From: Prochilodus magdalenae
Taxonomy: Eukaryota; Chordata; Actinopteri; Characiformes; Prochilodontidae
Assembly (NCBI GenBank): GCA_024036415.1
Contig: JAMWET010005018.1
Location: 1-64,000 of the forward strand
Direction: 5' to 3'
Length of the DNA stretch: 64,000 nt
Position 1 is the first letter of the stretch. Every line of letters starts with the position of its first letter. The notes under the pieces were generated by a model. It was not told the DNA's origin, searched no databases, and worked only from the letters and a program-made list of their open reading frames with translations. The position numbers and the translations under genes were made by a program. Shown here piece after piece: positions 1 to 11,372 of this stretch.

Positions 1-1449
1 AGCACGTTTTGTCATACCACTTTTTTCTAAGATCTTTGATAAAAAGGGAGATTGGAAATTGGTCTTGGTTAGTGAGCTCATTGTATCGAGCTTCAGGTTT
101 TTTAATTAGAAGGTTTAACTACAGCAGTTTTAAAAAACACAAATAAAAACGATCTCTGGTAAATGTTCCCAGACTAAGGGGACGAGTTAATGATAGAGAG
201 CAGAGGGTTTAAAAAACCACACAGGGCATGATCTGCTTGAGAAGTTTTGTCGGTATTGGGTCTCTAGAATGCAAGGGGGGGTGTTTTTGGGGAAAGTTGA
301 GGATTTAGAAGAGCTAATTAGCATAATTAACTGATCCTGAGTGATGGAGCTAAAGGATACCAGTTCGCGTTTTGGGCTGACAGGAAACACGTCATACTGT
401 GTTACTACATTTACAGATGTATGTTGGGTTAGTGTTCTAATATGTTCTATCTGGTCTGTGAAAAACCTGCTAAAGTCATCACAGCTGTATGTAGTTAGAA
501 TACAGTCTTCAGACTGTTTAATGTTACTAGTGAGTTGAGATATTGTGCTGAACAGGACTTTAGGATTATTTTGGCAGTTTTATCTGTGTGTAGGGCGTGT
601 TTATATTCCAGGAGAGTGTTTTTCCACTTACTTCGGAAACAGTCTAATTTAGTTATACGCCATTTACTTTCATAACTACAAACTTTTTGTTTGAGTGTGC
701 GAGTATAATCATTGTACCACGGCGCAAGCGTTTTCCTTCTAACAGTTTTCCTCTTTATCGGAGCTACACTATCGAGAGTTGACTGAAGGGTGGACTGCAC
801 GTACTCAGTAGTACTCTCAAGCTCATCGAGGCCCCGGCGGGGGCAGTGACGTTTGAAAGATCTGGTAGCCTATTTATAAGGGCATCTATAGTAGAGGCAG
901 TGATACTTCGTTTATATCGGTAGCGGGGCGGCATGAAAACATTATAATCTAGAACCACTTCATATATTATCAAGTGATGATCTGAGATGCAGTCACTCTG
1001 AGGGACTGTGTCTAAGTTCTCTACCCTGATTCCTCGCGATAATACCAGATCTAAGGTGTGGTTACAGCGGTGAGTGGGTCCTATCACGTTTTGAATATAG
1101 CCCATAGAATCAATCAGAGCCTCAAACGCTATTTTTAAGGGGTCTTGGTTATTTTCAAAATGAAGGTTAAAATCTCCGACTATAAGAGCCTTATCCGCAG
1201 AGAGGGCTATGTCTGTTAGAAACTCTGCAAACTCTGTAAGAAATTCAGAGTACGGGCCTGGGGGACACGGGGGACCCGGGTGACTCGGGGTCCCGGGGGG
1301 CGATACACCGTAGATAATATTAAGCTAGTAGATCCAGGACAAGGGCTGGCTACTCGAATATTTTGGAATTCGAAGGTGTTTGTTTTGTGGCCTGCAATTT
1401 GAGTGAGGCCCATATCAGTATTATAGAGTGTAGCTACACCTCCACCTCA
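1..1449 (-). mobile_element. Old LINE (L2/CR1-type), endonuclease tail and linker
   Basis: This is the downstream part of a degenerate antisense non-LTR retrotransposon. Reading the minus strand from 1449 down, there is the end of an APE-type endonuclease (a D-H-H-L-I stretch near 965-985, the expected SDH catalytic motif region). The linker typical of this teleost LINE group follows, with A-P-W-Y-N near 705-720, and then a piece of the reverse-transcriptase N-terminus around 250-330 (S-S-S-K-S-S-T). Frames are broken between 187 and 1105, so no protein is made. The same family recurs at 29590-31460. Its 5' part lies at 4900-5460, separated by the inserted LINE at 1449-4899. The window edge truncates it. 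Confidence 0.75.
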
Positions 1450-4400
1450 AGTGGTTTTATTTGTCATTTCAACTATATACAGTGGTGTACAGTACACAGT
1501 GAAACGAAATAGCGTTCCTCCAGGACCAAGGTGCTACATCTAACAATAGACTACACAAAACAATACAACATAAAGTGCACGTGCGTAAGTGCGCAAGACA
1601 ATATACTATAAATACACACAACCATTTACAAGACAAACAATAAATACAGGGGGGGGGGGGGGACAGTGCAGTCGGCCCCTTAGTAGTGGGAGCAGTAAGG
1701 TGCATTTGGTGTAGATGTAAACATTAGACATTGTAAACACTGTATTTGAATTTAACAGTAGTACTAAAGTTATCCAGTTGGTGGAACAAGTTTTTTTTTT
1801 TTTTTTTTTTTTTTTGGTGGTGAGTGGTGAGTGTGTGTGTGTGAGAGAGAGAGAGTGTGATTTCAGTTCAGACACTAATGTATTTGTTTGTTCAGACCAG
1901 ACTCTGGTTGTTAAGGAGTCTGATGGCATGGGGAAAGAAGCTGTTGCACAGTCTGGATGTGAGGGCCCGGATGCTTCGGTACCTTTTTCCAGATGGTAGG
2001 AGGGTGAAGAGTGTGTGTGAGGGGTGTGTGTAGTCATCCACGATGCTGGTTGTTTTGCGGATGCAGCGTGTGGTGTAAATGTCTGTGATGGTGGGGAGAG
2101 AGACACCGATGATCTTCTCAGCCGTCCTCACTACCCGCTGCAGGGACTTGCGATCCGATGCGGTGCAGTTCCCAAACCAGGCAGTGATGCAGCTGCTCAG
2201 GATGCTCTCGATGGTTCCTCTGTAGAAGGTGGTGAGGATGGGAGGTGGGAGATGTGCCTTCCTCAGCCTTCGCAGGAAGTAGAGGCGCTGCTGGGCTTTC
2301 TTGGTTATGGTGCTGGTGTTGAGGGACCAGGTGAGATCCTCTGCCAGGTGAACTCCAAGGAACTTGGTGCTCTTGACGATCTCCACAGTGGAGCCGTCGA
2401 TGTGTAGTGGAGAGTGGTCACGCCTTGTCCTTCTGAAATCAACAACCATCTCTTTGGTCTTGTCTACGTTCAGAGACAGGTTGTTGGTTCTACACCAGTC
2501 TGTTAACCGTTGCACTTCCTCTCTGTATGCTGACTCGTCGTTCTTGTTGATGAGACCCACCACAGTCGTATCATCCGCAAACTTGATGATGTGGTTCGAG
2601 CTGTGCATTGCTGCACAGTCGTGAGTCAGCAAGGTGAACAACAGAGGGCTGAGCACACAGCCCTGGGGGGCCCCAGTGCTCAGCGTGGTGGTGCTGGAGG
2701 TGTTGCGTCCGATCCGGACTGACTGAGGTCTCCCAGTCAGGAAGTCCAGGATCCAGTTAGAGAGAGAAGTGTTCAGGCCCAGTAGGTTCAGCTTTCCGAT
2801 CAGGTGCTGAGGAATGATGGTGTTGAATGCTGAACTAAAGTCTATGAACAGCATTCGAACGTAGGTGTCTCTATTGTCCAGGTGGGTGAGCGCCAGGTGA
2901 AGGGTGGTGGATATGGCGTCGTCCGTTGAGCGGTTGGGACGGTACGCGAACTGCAGAGGATCTAGAGAAGGAGGCAGCAGGGTCTTGATGTGCCTCAGGA
3001 CAAGCCTCTCAAAGCACTTCATGATGATGGGTGTGAGTGCAATGGGACGGTAGTCGTTGAGGCAGGACACTGAAGACTTCTTCGGCACAGGGATGATGGT
3101 GGTTGCCTTGAGACACGTTGGAACGGTGGCACTGCTCAGGGAGATGTTGAAGATGTCGGTGAAGACATCTGTCAGCTGGTCTGCACATTCCCTGAGCACT
3201 CTAGCAGGAATGTTGTCCGGTCCAGCGGCTTTCCGTGGGTTAACTCTGCGTAGAGTTTTCCTCACGTCAGCTGCTGTAAGACACAACACCTGGTCGTCTG
3301 GAGGAGGGGTGGTCTTCCTCGCTGCCACGCTGTTCTGTGTCTCGAACCGGGCGTAGAAGTGGTTCAGCGCATCTGGAAGGGAGGCATCACTGTCACAGGC
3401 AGGTGGTGCAGTCCTGTAGTTAGTGATGGCCTGGATGCCCTGCCACATGCGCCGTGTGTCACCGCTGTCTCTGAAGTGGCTGTGGATGCTCTGGCCGTGT
3501 GCGCGCTTTGCCTCTCTGATGCCCCGGGACAGTTTGGCCCTTGCTTTCCTTAGGGCCGCCTTGTCTCCTGCTTTGAAGGCGGAGTCTCGAGCCTTCAGCA
3601 GAGCACGCACCTCTGCAGTCATCCACGGCTTCTGGTTGGGACGTGTGGTGATGGTCTTGGAGACGGTCACATCATCTATGCACTTGCCGATGTAACTGGT
3701 CACAGATGAAGTGTACTCCTCCAAGTCTGTGGTGGTGCTGTAGGTTGCAGCCTCCCTAAACATTTGCCAGTCAGTGTACTCAAAGCAGTCCTGAAGAGCA
3801 GAGATGGCTCCTGATGGCCATGTTCTCACCTGCTTTAGAACCGGCTTTGATCTTCTGACGAGCGGTCTGTATGCTGGAATTAGCATAACAGAGATGTGAT
3901 CCGAGTATCCGAGGTGGGGGCGGGGCTCTGCCCGGTACGCGCTGGGGATGTTGGTGTAGACAAGGTCCAGCGCGTTCGCTCCTCTCGTAGCAAAGTTCAC
4001 ATGTTGGTGGAATTTAGGGAGAACTGACTTGAGATTCACATGGTTGAAATCTCCAGCAACAATAAACAGTCCGTCAGGGTGTGTGTTCTGCAGTCCGCTG
4101 ATAGCGCTGTACAGCTCACAGAGCGCGTCTTTAGCGGTAGCGCCGGGTGGAATATAGACACTGATGATCAGCACTGCGGTGAATTCCCTCGGTAGATAAA
4201 ACGGTCTGCATCTGACGACCATAAACTCCACTAGAGGTGAGCAGTAGCTAGAGACCAGTACAGAGTTCTTACACCATTCTGTGTTGATGTAAACACACAG
4301 TCCTCCACCGCGAGTCTTACCGCACAGGGCTGAGTCTCTGTCGGCTCGAAACGAAGCTAGTCCGTCTAGCTGAATGGCGGCGTCGGGAACTCTGTCGCTC

Positions 4401-4899
4401 AGCCACGTCTCCGTGAAGACAAAGACGCAGCAGTCTCTAGATTCTCTCTGTGTAGTTCTCTGAAGTCGGATGCAGTCCAGTTTATTCTCCAGGGAGCAGA
4501 CATTCGAGAGCAGGATGGACGGGAGAGCTGCTCGCGCGGGCTTTGAGGTTAGCCTAGTACGAACTCCAGCACGCTTACCGCGCTTCTGTGGTCTCGCGCA
4601 GCGCTTCCGGTGCCCCCTCTTTCGGCTGCCGGCTTCAGGCGAGGCCGCGGTCTGGAGGTCTGGTTGGCGCAGCAGACCGAAGCCGCGTAGCGTCTCTCGT
4701 AGCTCGTCATTTATGGTGTTGTTTGGTCGATTCCGGTAGTGTAGCAGCGTCTGACGGTCGTATACATGGACACCGCTTGTTCTTATGTCCATGTTCCAAT
4801 GACACACGAAAAATAAACAACAATAAACAAAAAGCACCGTTTTTGTATCCGGAGCAGCCGCCGCAAGCTATGGCTGCGCCGCCGCCATCTTGGAAAGAT
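1449..4899 (-). mobile_element. Near-complete L2-type LINE, first copy
   Basis: This is a full-length-looking antisense non-LTR retrotransposon inserted into an older LINE, whose two halves lie on either side. The 5' end (high coordinate) is GC-rich and ends near a GCCGCCATCTTGG motif. The 3' end (low coordinate) reads, on the plus strand, AAGTGGTTTTATTTGTCATTTC, which is the usual 3' terminus of fish L2-type elements. The second copy at 34142-37735 has the same termini plus a CAAGT short tandem tail. The 3' UTR contains a 13-base G run near 1650 and a long T run near 1792-1815. No ORF1 is visible. The single ORF2 is uninterrupted, which suggests a young insertion. Confidence 0.85.
1892..4792 (-). 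CDS. L2-type LINE ORF2: endonuclease-reverse transcriptase, intact
   Basis: The protein (966 codons from the methionine at 4792) nicks target DNA and copies element RNA by target-primed reverse transcription. The APE endonuclease occupies roughly residues 90-320. It has E-T-W-L, G-G-G-L-C, Y-I-P-P-G, the GDFNH motif and the terminal Y-S-D-H. A linker with K-P-W-M follows. The reverse transcriptase (about residues 480-760) shows N-P-R-K-A-A-G-P-D, the D-F-S-S-A-F block, [10 protein letters not shown] and the catalytic F-A-D-D. The conserved C-terminal R-T-A-E region lies near the end. The frame stays open 15 codons upstream of 4792, but the second copy starts the shared protein at the same M-D-I-R-T, so I chose that start. 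No stop or frameshift is seen. Activity is inferred, not shown. Confidence 0.85.
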   Translation of the reverse strand: MDIRTSGVHVYDRQTLLHYRNRPNNTINDELRETLRGFGLLRQPDLQTAASPEAGSRKRGHRKRCARPQKRGKRAGVRTRLTSKPARAALPSILLSNVCSLENKLDCIRLQRTTQRESRDCCVFVFTETWLSDRVPDAAIQLDGLASFRADRDSALCGKTRGGGLCVYINTEWCKNSVLVSSYCSPLVEFMVVRCRPFYLPREFTAVLIISVYIPPGATAKDALCELYSAISGLQNTHPDGLFIVAGDFNHVNLKSVLPKFHQHVNFATRGANALDLVYTNIPSAYRAEPRPHLGYSDHISVMLIPAYRPLVRRSKPVLKQVRTWPSGAISALQDCFEYTDWQMFREAATYSTTTDLEEYTSSVTSYIGKCIDDVTVSKTITTRPNQKPWMTAEVRALLKARDSAFKAGDKAALRKARAKLSRGIREAKRAHGQSIHSHFRDSGDTRRMWQGIQAITNYRTAPPACDSDASLPDALNHFYARFETQNSVAARKTTPPPDDQVLCLTAADVRKTLRRVNPRKAAGPDNIPARVLRECADQLTDVFTDIFNISLSSATVPTCLKATTIIPVPKKSSVSCLNDYRPIALTPIIMKCFERLVLRHIKTLLPPSLDPLQFAYRPNRSTDDAISTTLHLALTHLDNRDTYVRMLFIDFSSAFNTIIPQHLIGKLNLLGLNTSLSNWILDFLTGRPQSVRIGRNTSSTTTLSTGAPQGCVLSPLLFTLLTHDCAAMHSSNHIIKFADDTTVVGLINKNDESAYREEVQRLTDWCRTNNLSLNVDKTKEMVVDFRRTRRDHSPLHIDGSTVEIVKSTKFLGVHLAEDLTWSLNTSTITKKAQQRLYFLRRLRKAHLPPPILTTFYRGTIESILSSCITAWFGNCTASDRKSLQRVVRTAEKIIGVSLPTITDIYTTRCIRKTTSIVDDYTHPSHTLFTLLPSGKRYRSIRALTSRLCNSFFPHAIRLLNNQSLV

Positions 4900-5460
4900 C
4901 TAAATATTCACTTCAGAGCTAAATATTCACCCTGTTTGACCCACGTTTCAGTGAGACATACACACTGAGCTGCTTATCAGTAATTATTTCGTTTACAATA
5001 TCTGCTTTGGGTGCCAGAGACCGTACATTTAGTAAGCCGAGCTTAATACGAGAGCATGTAGCGCTACCACTACCGGAAGTTATACTGATTTTAACAAGAT
5101 TGTTCGGACCGATTGTTCTATGTCGCCGTTTACAAGAGGGACGGGTAACAGACACAGTCTCAATGATGTGGGACATGGCACTAGTAGGGCTATTGAGAAT
5201 GCCTGTATTGGCATGACTATCAGTAGCACTAAGAGTATCTGTAATTCTGTTAACCACATTATTGGTCGCCTTGTTTGCAGCATTAGCAGTATAACATGTG
5301 CTGAGATCTCTAGAGTTAGCTAGGGTCTGTTTACCAGTGCTACTTACATGGCCTCCAGTTCGCAGTCAGCGGACGGCCCTCTCGATGTTCCATGAGAGTA
5401 TACGGGATCCTAGGCGACTAGGATGAAGCCCGTCCCTCCGGTAGAGAGCCGGCTGCTCCC
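4900..5460 (-). mobile_element. Old LINE (L2/CR1-type), 5' part of the split copy
   Basis: On the minus strand this encodes the start of the endonuclease region. A basic leader (around 5150-5200) is followed by K-L-G-L-L-N-V-R-S-L near 5020-5050, which matches K-L-G-L-L-N-I-R-S-L in the related element at 30616-31425. The coding homology is lost near 4920 at the LINE junction. The region towards 5460 is probably 5' UTR. It forms one former element with 1-1449. Confidence 0.7.
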
Positions 5461-5477
5461 AGATTTGAAGAATTAAT

Positions 5478-5562
5478 TTATTCAGTACCAGTGTAGTTAG
5501 TTAGTGGCTCTCTCTCTCCCCTCTCTCCCTCTCTCTCTCCCCTCTCTCTCTCTCTCCCTCTC

Positions 5563-5635
<73 letters not shown>

Positions 5636-5640
5636 ATACC

Positions 5641-5679
<39 letters not shown>

Positions 5680-5719
5680 CTCTCTCTCTCTCTCTCTCTC
5701 TATACCCTCTCTCCCTCTC

Positions 5720-5780
<61 letters not shown>

Positions 5781-5838
5781 CCTCTCTCTCTCTCTCTCTC
5801 TACCCTCTCTCTCTCTCTCTCTATACCCTCTCTCCCTC

Positions 5839-5873
<35 letters not shown>

Positions 5874-5968
5874 ACCCTCTCTCTCTCTCTCTCTATACCC
5901 TCTCTCCCTCTCTCTCTGTCTCTCTCTCTCTCTCTCTCTGTTTTATTCAGTACCAGTGTAGTTAGTTA
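5478..5968. repeat. CT-rich microsatellite flanked by 26-bp direct repeats
   Basis: About 440 bases of almost pure pyrimidine on the plus strand, (CT)n broken by CCCTCTC, TACCCTCTC and CTGTCTC variants that themselves recur. The open frame across it is a Ser/Leu artefact. An identical 26-base sequence (TTATTCAGTACCAGTG plus ten more bases) flanks the array at 5478-5503 and 5943-5968. Confidence 0.9.
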
Positions 5969-6078
5969 CTACACAAGTGTCCAAACTTGTAGTATTGTTG
6001 ATAAATAATTGTTAATGTTGATTGTAATTGTTTGTTGTATATGTACGTTATTTTGTCACTATTGTTATTGTTGTAATG

Positions 6079-6096
6079 CTCTCTCTCTCTCTCTCT
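6079..6096. repeat. (CT)9 tract at the 5' boundary of the Tx1-clade LINE
   Basis: A short pure CT run directly before the 5' UTR of the LINE that begins at about 6097. It mirrors the CT array at the element's 3' end. Confidence 0.85.
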
Positions 6097-6298
6097 GCTG
6101 CATGCTGGGAGTGGGGTGGCGTGAGAGTGGTGTGTGAGGGCGGCTAGTCTTTCTGGCTTTCTTTTCTTTTTGTTTAGTTTTCTTTTATTCCTTTCTTGTT
6201 GAGTTTGTTTCGGGGCTAGCGAGGAAGGGGCTGTAGTGGTCAGTGAGTGGAGTGGGGAATCGCCGATTTCGGCGGGGTGTGGTGGGGGTGCAGGGGTA

Positions 6299-7502
6299 AT
6301 GGGGTTCGAGCAGCTCACACGCCGGCACGGCGTTAAAGTGCCGGTCGGCGTAGAGTGCTCGGTTAAAGAGTGCAGTTTAGCGGTTGGAGCGGTGGTGGGC
6401 TATAACGCCATCCGGTCCGCCTCCAGGATGAACAGTGCTGTAGTTCTGTTTTTAGATGAGGTGGAGAAAGTGAACACACTGGTGGAGAAGGGCATTGTGT
6501 TGAAAGATTCACACACTGCCGTCTTCCCTCTTGTCAGTCCAGCGAAGAAGGTTACCCTGAGTAACGTCCCCCCGTTTATTAAAGATGAAGTGTTGCTGCG
6601 CGAGCTCTCTCGGCACGGTCAGATTGTCTCTACGATCCATAAGATCCCTCTGGGCTGTAAGTCTCCTCTGCTCCAGCATGTAGTGTCTTTTCGGAGGCGC
6701 GTGTTTATGATTCTGAAGAACGATGCCGAGGAGTTAAACTTGGCTCTGAGATTCAGAATAGATAACTTCGATTACGTTATTTTTGCTACGACCGATGAAG
6801 TGTTTCGGTTGTGGATTAGAGGGGCATTTGGTTCGCAGCTGCCCGGGAAACACAGCGGAGGCCCCGGCTGGGCTTAGCCACGCTGGAGAGGCTCCGGACG
6901 GGGCGGCCCGGGTTAGAATAATAGATAGTCACGTACAAGATCAGGGCGAGCAGGCAGGGGACAGGGGCAAGAGTGACCCTCTAACGGTTACAGAGGAGCA
7001 GGGCCGTGCAGAGGGAGGGCGGCTAGCGGACATGGAGTTTAGTGAGACGGAGCAACGTGGGGCGAGTAAGGGGAAGGAGCCCGTCTTTAAAAGGCCGGCT
7101 AATAGAGCGCGGTCCAGCCCGCGCGCTAAAAAATCTAAAGTTAATTCCGCTGTATTGTCATCTCAGTCCGGGACTGAAGGCGCTACGGTCAGTGGCTCGG
7201 AGGAGAACACCGCGTCGGACTCCGAGCGTGAATCCTCCGACTCCTCGATCGTTGAGAAGTGCAGGTCTGGAGTTTACAGCGCAGAGCAGGTCCGCCGTTT
7301 TCTGAGGAAGACTAAAGGTAAGAGGAATGTTAAGATAGAGAACTACTTTCCGGATCTAGAGGTATTCTTACAGACAGCTAAAGGGCTGATCAGGAGTGTT
7401 GAGGAGGGTGGTATAGGGGAGCCTGAGGTCCATCGCCTTAAGAAGCTGGTGTTAAAGGTCCGGACGCAGCTGGAACCCACGGATGAGGTCACTAAAGACT
7501 GA
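6299..7502 (+). pseudogene. Tx1-clade LINE ORF1, gag-like, one frameshift
   Basis: ORF1 product: an RNA-binding gag-like protein that packages the element RNA. The N-terminal part from the methionine at 6299 has the typical R-M-N-S-A-V-V-L-F-L and V-T-L-S-N-V-P-P-F-I segments, an RRM-like region. A frameshift near 6785-6800 moves the reading frame. In the new frame the zinc knuckle C-F-G-C-G-x4-H-x4-C is complete at about 6800-6845. A polar, Ser/Glu-rich tail with basic clusters follows (K-R-P-A-N-R-A-R and A-K-K-S-K near 7090-7140), then a final helical section to the stop at 7502. Confidence 0.8.
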
Positions 7503-7551
7503 ACTGATCTCTATGCTGGGGTGGTCTCTGCTTTTATTCCTCTTACTGAGA

Positions 7552-10493
7552 ATGTGTGACATTAGGATCTCCTCGCTTAATCTGAACGGAGCCAGGGATG
7601 AGTCGGATGAGCAACGGAGTCGTATGAGTGTGAGGAAGTGGTTGAGGGAAGGCTGTTGAAAGTTACAGCCAGGTTTGAGAATGTTTGTTTAGTGCTGATG
7701 TGCGTGTATGCTCCAGTGACGCCGAGGGAAAGGTGTGCGTTCCTAGAGAAGCTCTCGAAGTCGGTAGCTGAGTGTGACGCTGATCACTTTTTAGTTTTGG
7801 GGTGTGATTTTAACTGCACAGGTAGTCCTGTGGACAGGAACCACATGGAGCCTGATCCTGCTTCAAGGCGTGTTCTTAATAAGCTGATCGAGGCTCATGA
7901 CTTGGCTGATGTGTGGCGCACTAAACATCTGACCACGCGACCAGGGAGAGAACCATGCAGGAACTGCAGGTGGCGCTGCAGAGCATGGCTAATGGGAAGG
8001 CTCCGGGCATCGATGGCCTCCCCGCTGAGTTTTATAAGGCTTTCTGGGATGTGGTTGGAGAGGACCTGTTGGCCATGCTCAATGACAGCTTGGTCGGAGG
8101 CCACCTGCCATTGAGCTGTAGGAGAGCGGTCCTCACCCTTCTCCCCAAGAAAGGTGACCTCAGTGAGGCTAAAAACTGGAGACCGGTGAGCTTGCTGTGT
8201 GCTGATTACAAGGTTCTCTCTAAAGTGCTGGCAAATCGCCTAAAGGAGGTGATGGGGCAGGTCACACATGCGGATCAGGCCTACTGTGTTCCCGGAAGAT
8301 CAATCCTTGATAACATATCTCTTGTTAGAGATGTCCTGGAGGTGGCTGGCTTGGAGTGCCCTTTTGGGCTCATCTCCCTGGACCAGGAAAAGGCCTTTGA
8401 TCGGGTGGAACACCAGTACTTATGGGACACCTTTGGGGCCTTTGGTTTTTCTCCCCGTTTTGTCTCTATGGTGCGGGTGCTGTATTGTAATATCGAGAGT
8501 GTGCTGAAGGTCAATGGTGGGTTGTGTGCCCCTTTTAAAGTGGGCAGGGGAATACGTCAAGGTTGCTCAATGTCGGGAATGCTCTATGACTTAGCTATTG
8601 AGCCTATGCTCCACCGTCTCCGACAGGAGCTTAGTGGAGTTCAGCTAGCTGAAGACATCCCCCGATTCTATGTAGCTGCGTATGCTGATGATGTGGTCGT
8701 GGGGGTCACGGGAGGTGAAGATATTACGGTTTTAAATAACATTATACGGGAGTTTGAGGTTGTGTCCTCTGCTAAGGTCAACTGGATGAAGAGTACGGGC
8801 TTGTTGGTGGGGAACTGGAGGGGAGGAGAGCCAACCCTGCCAGGTGGTCTTATTTGGACTAAGGAGGGGTTCAAATATCTAGGGGTGTTCTTGGGTGACA
8901 ACACTATGGTGCAGAAAAATTGGGAAGGTGTTTTACAAGCTGTGGGGAACAGATTGGAAAAGTGGTGGTGGCTTTTACCAAGTATGTCCTTTAGGGGAAG
9001 AACACTCATAGTAAATAACTTGATACCATCCTCACTCTGGCATCGGTTGGCAGTCCTTGAACCTCCACAAGGTCTTTTAATTGCAGTTCAGGCTCTTATT
9101 GTTGATTTCATGTGGGATAATCTTCACTGGGTTCGGGGAAGCTTGCTGTACCTATCGAGAGATGAAGGGGGTCAAGGCCTGATACATCTTGAAAGTAGAA
9201 AAGTGACTTTTCGGCTACAGTTTCTACAAAGATTCCTCTATGGCCCTGCATGCTCTCTGGAGGCGCGTGGCAGGACTTGAGCTACGTATGACTGGGGGTT
9301 TGGGACTGGAGGGGAGTGTGTTTCTGCTGAAGACTGATGAACTGTCTTTTGCTGGACTTTCCTCCTTTTATGTGAGTGTTTTTAAAGCATGGCATTTATT
9401 GAGGGTGGGGAAGCAAGCCCCCAAAACCTCCCACTACTGGCTTCTACAGGAGCCGGTCATCCATGGGGCCCGACTGTCATTACTGGAGGATGGACATCGC
9501 AGCTTGTCTGAAAGGTGTAGAAGGGTGACTCTGGTTACAGTGAGGCATCTGGTGGAGACTGCTGGAGTGAATCTCGACCAAGCAGGGGCGCTGGCGCAGA
9601 AACTTGGCCTGAGATCTACTAGAGTCGTGATGCGGATGCTTCAAAGGGTTCGGCAGGCAATGGCTGAGGAGGATAGGAGGCTACTACAAGGGTGGACACT
9701 CAACTGCACTGCACTGGAGAGAGAGGGTCCCTTCCCATGTTTGTGGGTCAGTCCCACCTTGACTGTTGATGACACAGGGAGCCCCCTTCTCAGTCTTGAA
9801 GGACTTCTCGATCTGCGTTTTGATTGTGTCAACGCCAAAGTCATGTATAGGGGATGCGTTAAGATCCTCAATCAAACTACTCTGTTGGGTCAGGTGGATA
9901 CTCCATGGCGGGCTTTTCTTGGCCTGGCCACGGAGATGAAGCCTGCGTGGAGGGCACTTTACAAACCACCATTGACCAAATCGGCTGGGGACATGCAATG
10001 GAGAGTCCTGCATGGCATAATCGCTGTTAATGCTTTTGTGTCCATTCTGAATCCGGCAGTGTCCTCAGAATGTCCTTTCTGTTCCTTGAGGGAAACTGTA
10101 TTCCATTGTTTTACCCAGTGCTCTAGGCTGGACGGTTTGTTCAGGGTTCTGACTTCTCTTTTTAATGCCTTTGATGAGCGGTTTGATCTTCAGGTTTTTA
10201 TTTTTGGGTTTCCGTACCGCCAGAAGAGGAGAAAAAAGTGCCAGCTGATCAATTTTATCACTGGTCAGGCTAAAATGCCTATTTATCTTAGCAGAAAGAA
10301 AAGGCTGGACTCTGGATTGGACTGTGATGTGTGCCAGGTCTTTAAAGGACTGGTGAAGTCAAGAATCAAAGTGGAATACAGTTTCTACAGCACAAGGCGG
10401 GACTATGAGGGCTTTAGGGCAGTGTGGGACTATGATGGGGTTCTCTGTACCGTGGACGGCGGTGTTCTGACTTTGTTTGCCCTATTACAATAG
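7552..10493 (+). pseudogene. Tx1-clade LINE ORF2, EN and linker deleted
   Basis: The start at 7552 gives the endonuclease opening (R-I-S-S-L-N-L-N-G-A-R-D), then a stop after about 35 codons. The endonuclease C-terminal half resumes at 7638 in another frame with V-Y-A-P-V and the G-C-D-F-N-C block. At about 7935 it jumps to the reverse transcriptase, so most of the linker is missing. The RT (7955-9280) is long and open, with G-K-A-P-G-I-D-G-L-P, L-L-P-K-K-G, N-W-R-P-V-S-L-L, D-Q-E-K-A-F-D-R-V and the catalytic Y-A-D-D-V. A further frameshift near 9260 leads to the C-terminal domain (9240-10493) with the C-P-F-C-x7-H-x4-C metal-binding motif near 10070-10120. Confidence 0.82.
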
Positions 10494-10573
10494 GGCTTCC
10501 CATTCGTACCTCCCCTGTGGGTTTTTTTGCGATGAATGTTAATTGTTTTTTTGATTAATAAAGGATTGTTAAA

Positions 10574-10674
10574 TCTCTCTGTCTCTCTCTGTCTCTCTCT
10601 CTCCCTCTGTCTCTCTCTGTCTCTCTCTCTCTGTCTCTCTCTCTGTCTCTCTCTCTCTCTCTCTAATTGTTCGA
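10574..10674. repeat. CT array at the 3' end of the Tx1-clade LINE
   Basis: About 100 bases of TCTCTCTG-type repeat directly after the 3' UTR. It is target microsatellite, or target plus tail slippage. Confidence 0.88.
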
Positions 10675-11299
10675 GTTGTGTGAACAGGGTTAAAGATGCT
10701 GTATATGAACGTTACTCTAACAGGATTTTAAATCAGTACAGGTAAACTACAGATGACTTCCTGGGTGGCTCATCTTCTCAGAACGTGGGCTAAAGAACCC
10801 TGGGGGACTGAACTTATTCTGTTGCTGTGTTTCGGGGGGGTCAGCTCTCGTTCACTGCTGTAAGGGAATACTAGTCATGACCTCCTTCTAAAGTCTTAGC
10901 TTTAGCTGTAACTGAATTCTCGGCCTGTCTGGCTCTCTGAGAGTTACTTCAGCTGCTCTCGGAGTTAGGAAGGTTTACCTGTAAAGCACATTTTGTACAG
11001 TAAGGCACTTCAAAGAGGAAAGCATTAACAGGATCAGAAGGGAATTAAAGAGAAGTATTACTCAGGTGATGTTCTGGTGTTGTATCACTGGGTATTACTG
11101 GGGTTAAACAGCCTGTACTGTTGGGTAGTCTCCCATTGTAGAGAGTGTGTTGCAGGTGCTGAGGCAGTGAACTTGTAATCTAAGGTACTGAACTTTGCGT
11201 TGCTTGTGTTGCTTCGGACAGTGATTTCCTGGAGACCCCTGGTTTTACAGGCCTTGGTAAAGGGGTGGTTTGCTCTCAGTGGTGTAGTTCGTCCTAGGC

Positions 11300-11316
11300 C
11301 AGGGGTGTCAAACTCG
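11300..11316. repeat. hAT-like terminal motif, unit A
   Basis: CAGGGGTGTCAAACTCG resembles the terminal inverted repeat of vertebrate hAT elements. The opposite terminus was not found, and the same motif sits at the same place in unit B (48224), so any insertion predates the duplication. Confidence 0.4.
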
Positions 11317-11372
11317 AACCGGGGCCAGATTATAAAGCCTCCTCTGAGCCAGGGGCTGAGGACCACACATGT

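Larger units (their letters stand above)
6097..10573 (+). mobile_element. Tx1-clade (Kibi-like) LINE inserted in a CT microsatellite
   Basis: This plus-strand non-LTR retrotransposon has two ORFs and CT repeats at both ends. ORF1 is a gag-like protein with a CCHC knuckle. ORF2 has an APE endonuclease, a reverse transcriptase and a C-terminal cysteine-histidine motif, as in the Tx1 branch of the L1 group. Tx1-clade families Kibi and Koshi are known from fish and insert specifically into TC and TTC microsatellites, and this copy fits Kibi by sequence class and location. The 3' end has an AATAAAG signal near 10557 and then passes straight into (TCTCTCTG)n. The copy is dead: ORF1 is frameshifted and ORF2 lacks much of the endonuclease and linker. 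Confidence 0.8.

Noticed and set aside
5504..5965. Ser/Leu-rich 153-codon protein
   Set aside because: Translation of a CT microsatellite.
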